Shown in pieces: positions 38,401 to 40,127 of a DNA stretch of 40,127 nt (position 1 is the stretch's first letter; each line of letters starts with the position of its first letter). The notes under the pieces were generated by a model, which did not search any database, was not told the DNA's origin, and saw nothing but the letters and a program-made list of their open reading frames with translations. Position numbers and translations under genes: made by a program. Source of the DNA: a virus; IMG/VR virus record IMGVR_UViG_3300017781_000034, positions 1-40,127 of that record. The stretch is one strand, 5' to 3'.

Positions 38401-38556
38401 TTTAGGAACAAAGGAGGTATGTCTAAAATGTACGTAGGAGGTGTACCCACTAAACCTATGAAACCACAAAGACTGAACAAAGGTGGTATAGCTTCACCTA
38501 AAGCTAAACCAAAGAAAATGAAGAAGGGTGGATTGGCTTCATCACGTAAAAAATAA
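35395..38556 (+). CDS. Mosaic large virion protein with GG-tag repeats (1053 aa)
   Basis: A multi-part protein. Residues 1-110: a domain beginning GKPTGEITRAGRPVLETSEGEMVSER, then NVPSIYANKEYTEDE and EAIEAAKDRSDSL, seen in large phage proteins. About 170-205: a glycine-rich hydrophobic stretch (ALSSLLVGAVPVVGGVARKG). About 252-450: a repeat-containing domain with YKLFRQKDGELYPLFVD, YRPGWHGDTRPTASHLR, RVWAEVEFSDDVDYQ and YKTNPNMEGSWLISGEMKVNKVL, which recurs in polyvalent phage proteins. About 500-580: VADDIPTMLSEGEFVFPADVVRYIGL. Five or six KGG/EGG tags are spread from 453 to 1050, ending KMKKGGLASSRKK. Likely a virion-borne, multi-function protein; no activity is proven. Confidence 0.75.
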   Translation: MERIKPNPNRLLVGKPTGEITRAGRPVLETSEGEMVSERSRTIPIGGKFYNVPSIYANKEYTEDELKKAIEDNRLIPTSEHDTYEEAIEAAKDRSDSLRPEDDKRAAIRARLEKSRKGSTQDEQMSRLLGSQTKAIEEQFEGKDVFDSESGKDFLVGASDFIPGVSTAKDTTDLVRSVSEQDMLGAGVALSSLLVGAVPVVGGVARKGIKKAAEKLKLKDVENNKEKIVDEIEESKEYIDAKFLDEDKIPTKTTKGYKLFRQKDGELYPLFVDTKSPVPKGRWLEATDAYHFKDLKGVKRTPAKTGDAQPIADQATVDEMKKLGIKPTTTEKALKQSPFGTVMSVKYRPGWHGDTRPTASHLREGPDRVWAEVEFSDDVDYQSIANKGAAKLKDGSINTKTADLDYIPTGGSYRYKTNPNMEGSWLISGEMKVNKVLSENEVKALNKAKNFNQGGAVMQEQMKMAFMQEGGMQDDGGETEPTSGNKVPSGSLKEEVADDIPTMLSEGEFVFPADVVRYIGLETLMKMRQDAKQGLKMMDKMGQLGNPDEAEIPDDLPFGMADLVVISGEMKKEDDDEKEEKAEGGAVGLQTGGLLSDPRFTSQVTAGTQPTEYTEEEKQEIRDSLKTAPTRGSVTLKKVVNPNNPDDFEMHPFEGDEPMFPLPEGYVVDDSPTEEQIGARPRMTTTTDDDRGGSDRPSVGEAQPDPFAQPQPRFETAQDTDIMDANYGLFKEDGSPISLQETTFNNLKDEYDALKSSGIKESKLSFQQYYNLPTYDKVRFALQTRLGTAPTAEQVNKALEASKAGATGLAGILSPVTSFIRNIFSSKASESIKAADSKNPTIKARQERLDAETRLNKVLKADPRDKSAVTKDAYKQYLTDLNTQTKPLVPALNKADAFLSGIREDDKGVLRVSQPGNPNAELTKGALGRIEQNRRDVRDRVEQNVLTKGKTAVPTGPGSFMYVPSQESGDSEAQQRARDENPLEASLSQNPAYQSQEELANPFRNKGGMSKMYVGGVPTKPMKPQRLNKGGIASPKAKPKKMKKGGLASSRKK

Positions 38557-38627
38557 ATCCACATTATGTTGGCTACCTAACTCCCCATCAACATGGCAAC
38601 AGTTAGCCCTAACGAAAGGTAAAGTAA

Positions 38628-39515
38628 ATGGAAGAACCAAATGTAATGGTAAAAGACGCTACACCTAAAAAGGTGATGGCATTAGCATCTCGGAAATATT
38701 CAAGAGATGATAGGATTAAAAAAGACGAAGAGGAGTTAGAGAAACTTCTTGCCGAACAAAAAGGCGAAGCAACTGAGGAACAAAAGGCTGAAGAGGTAAA
38801 AGAGGACAAAGAGCCTGAACCAACCAGTGCAGAAGAAAAGACGTTTAAAAAGCGTTATGGTGATCTGCGTAGATACTCTCAGCAAAAAGAGACTGAACTG
38901 CATGAGCAGGTTAAAGCACTCAAGTCACAGTTAGATGAAGCAACTAAAAAACAAATAAAGCTTCCTAGCAGTGATGAGGACATTGAAGCATGGACAAAGC
39001 AATATCCTGACATTGCAGCAGTAGTTGAAACAATAGCTATCAAAAAGTCTCTTGAGCAAGCCGAAGGTCTTGAAAACAAGATCAAAGAGATCAACGAGAT
39101 GCAACACTCAGCTACGAAGGAAAAAGCTGAAGTTGAATTATTAAAAATGCATCCTGATTTTGCTGACATAAGAGAAAGTGATGATTTTCATAACTGGGCA
39201 GAAGAACAACCAAAGTGGGTTCAACAAGCTCTGTATGATAATGATACGGATGCAAAGGCAGCTTCTCGTGCTATAGACTTATATAAAGCTGACAAAGGTA
39301 TCAGCAAAAAGAAGTCAAGTAATAAAGATGCAGCTTTTGCTACAAACACGAAGTCAACGAGAACTAAACCTCAGACAAATGAAGAGTCTTCATATCTGAA
39401 GGAGTCTCAAGTACAAAAGATGTCTTCACAGGAATATGAAAAGCGAGCCGATGAAGTCATGGAAGCTATCCGAACAGGAAAGTTTGTTTATGACGTATCT
39501 GGATCAGCTAGATAA
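38628..39515 (+). CDS. Probable capsid scaffolding protein (295 aa)
   Basis: Acidic and helical, directly before the capsid gene. It begins MVKDATPKKVMALASRKYSRDDRIKKDEEELEKLL and continues with long Glu/Lys coiled coil (KRYGDLRRYSQQKETELHEQVKALKSQL). A conserved-looking middle reads SSDEDIEAWTKQYPDIAAVVETIA, and a C-terminal helix QEYEKRADEVMEAIRTGKFVYD is typical of capsid-binding scaffold ends. Ser/Asn/Lys linkers separate the two. It guides assembly and then leaves. Length and position match podoviral scaffolds. AAGG lies ten bases before the ATG. Confidence 0.85.
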   Translation: MEEPNVMVKDATPKKVMALASRKYSRDDRIKKDEEELEKLLAEQKGEATEEQKAEEVKEDKEPEPTSAEEKTFKKRYGDLRRYSQQKETELHEQVKALKSQLDEATKKQIKLPSSDEDIEAWTKQYPDIAAVVETIAIKKSLEQAEGLENKIKEINEMQHSATKEKAEVELLKMHPDFADIRESDDFHNWAEEQPKWVQQALYDNDTDAKAASRAIDLYKADKGISKKKSSNKDAAFATNTKSTRTKPQTNEESSYLKESQVQKMSSQEYEKRADEVMEAIRTGKFVYDVSGSAR

Positions 39516-39524
39516 AAAAAAGTG

Positions 39525-39552
39525 TTGACATTTTTAAAAATATATGTATAAC
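39525..39552 (+). promoter_or_regulatory. Promoter of the capsid gene
   Basis: TTGACA (39525-39530), a 16-base spacer, TATAAC (39547-39552), then TATG. It is nearly identical in -35, -10 and following bases to the rightward promoter at 25453-25481, except for the spacer length. Confidence 0.7.
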
Positions 39553-39753
39553 TATGTATATACTACAAATGTACACATATAACCCCTTTAAGGACTACTT
39601 ATAAGTGTACATTATTCTAACAAAAAACAATGTGATGAGAATAACCTAGTTTAACTAGCCCAGAGTGTACATCTGCACCTAGAACTAAATTAGCCCCTGT
39701 ATCAGTAATTGTAATTTGTATCTGTGAACCTGAAAAAGTAAGGAGGATTAACT
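39553..39753 (+). promoter_or_regulatory. Structured leader of the capsid mRNA
   Basis: About 200 bases between promoter and capsid ATG. It holds CCCCTTTAAGG (39583-39593), the third copy of the 21-base element (39600-39620, 19 of 21 identical to copy 1), the palindrome CTAGTTTAACTAG (39646-39658) and an imperfect repeat of CCTAG...TTAGCCC downstream. AGGAGG at 39741-39746 is a near-perfect ribosome site, fitting the strongest expressed late gene. Confidence 0.7.
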
Positions 39754-40127
39754 ATGGCTTTTTCAACCGCTGCAGGTTACGGCAATTTACCTAATGGTAA
39801 CTTTTCGCCAGTAATCTATTCCAAACAGGTACAGCTTGCTTTTCGTAAGTCATCTGTTGTGGAAGGTATCACAAACTCTGATTATTTCGGTGAGATTGCT
39901 CAGATGGGTGATACTGTTAAAATTATAAAAGAGCCTGAAATTACGGTAAAATCGTATGCTCGTGGCACAACAATCACACCTCAAGACTTGGACGATGAGG
40001 ATTTTTCTCTAGTCGTTGACAAAGCAAACTACTTTGCATTTAAAGTCGATGACATTGAGGAAGCTCATTCACATGTCAACTTCCAATCTTTAGCTACTGA
40101 CAGAGCAGCTTATAGACTTTCAGATCA
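39754..40127 (+). CDS. Major capsid protein, N-terminal part only
   Basis: ATG at 39754 follows a perfect AGGAGG. The 124 residues visible read MAFSTAAGYGNLPNGNFSPVIYSKQVQLAF, then YFGEIAQMGDTVKIIKEPEITVKSY and TITPQDLDDEDFSLVVDKANYFAFKVDDIEEAHSHVNF. This pattern of an N-arm, then a beta segment (GDTVKI) and DLDDEDFSLVVDKANYFAFKVDD, is typical of HK97-fold capsid proteins in marine podoviruses. The gene leaves the window with no stop. Scaffold and a dedicated promoter lie just upstream. Confidence 0.88.
   Translation, partial: MAFSTAAGYGNLPNGNFSPVIYSKQVQLAFRKSSVVEGITNSDYFGEIAQMGDTVKIIKEPEITVKSYARGTTITPQDLDDEDFSLVVDKANYFAFKVDDIEEAHSHVNFQSLATDRAAYRLSD

Overview
The window is most of the genome of a tailed phage with a short-tail, marine-type gene set, and most likely an alphaproteobacterial host. 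Four features point to the HMO-2011-type podoviruses of SAR116, SAR11 and roseobacters. They are a family A DNA polymerase with a DnaJ-like CxxCxGxG zinc insert, a B12-dependent (class II) ribonucleotide reductase, a T7-type endonuclease I, and no phage RNA polymerase in the part shown. I recalled this comparison from memory and did not search. The DNA is AT-rich and tightly packed, with many ATGA and TAATG overlaps. I found no tRNA, rRNA, CRISPR array or insertion sequence.

Layout. (1) 1-7805, rightward: late virion genes, ending with a 1258-residue probable internal virion protein. (2) 7807 to about 24900, leftward: the early and replication arm. Reading in the direction of transcription (from high coordinates down) it carries two separately controlled units (24879-24496; 24232-23389). 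A long operon starting near 23285 follows, with small proteins, a C5 DNA methyltransferase, a SleB-like hydrolase with two membrane miniproteins, integrase, primase, helicase, DNA polymerase, an SSB-like protein, a Cas4-like nuclease, endonuclease I, class II RNR and an RMF-like protein. (3) About 24880-25606: a 727-base control region without genes, between the divergent arms. (4) 25607-40127, rightward: small basic proteins, HNH protein, N6-adenine-type methyltransferase, lysis cassette (two holin-like proteins and an M15 peptidase), small and large terminase, portal, a 1053-residue mosaic protein, scaffold, and the start of the major capsid gene, which runs off the end. The tail genes expected between capsid and position 1 are missing, so the genome is probably 10-15 kb longer than the window.

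How it works together. RNR supplies dNTPs. A primase and a helicase encoded as two genes (fused in T7 gp4), with PolA, SSB-like protein and nucleases, replicate and process DNA. Transcription appears to use host sigma70-type promoters (TTGACA, 16-17 bases, TATAAC).

The most interesting part is noncoding. Two leftward promoters have the same build: a CTGACCGAT box, a run of 11 G, then a promoter whose 17-base spacer carries ACGAATCA. That contains GANTC, the methylation site of alphaproteobacterial CcrM. Five dyads of the form GTCA-N6-TGAC lie between and beside these promoters. A separate 21-base element occurs twice upstream of the first rightward gene and once upstream of the capsid gene. 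With the integrase, this looks like a regulated, possibly temperate, switch, although I recognise no repressor.
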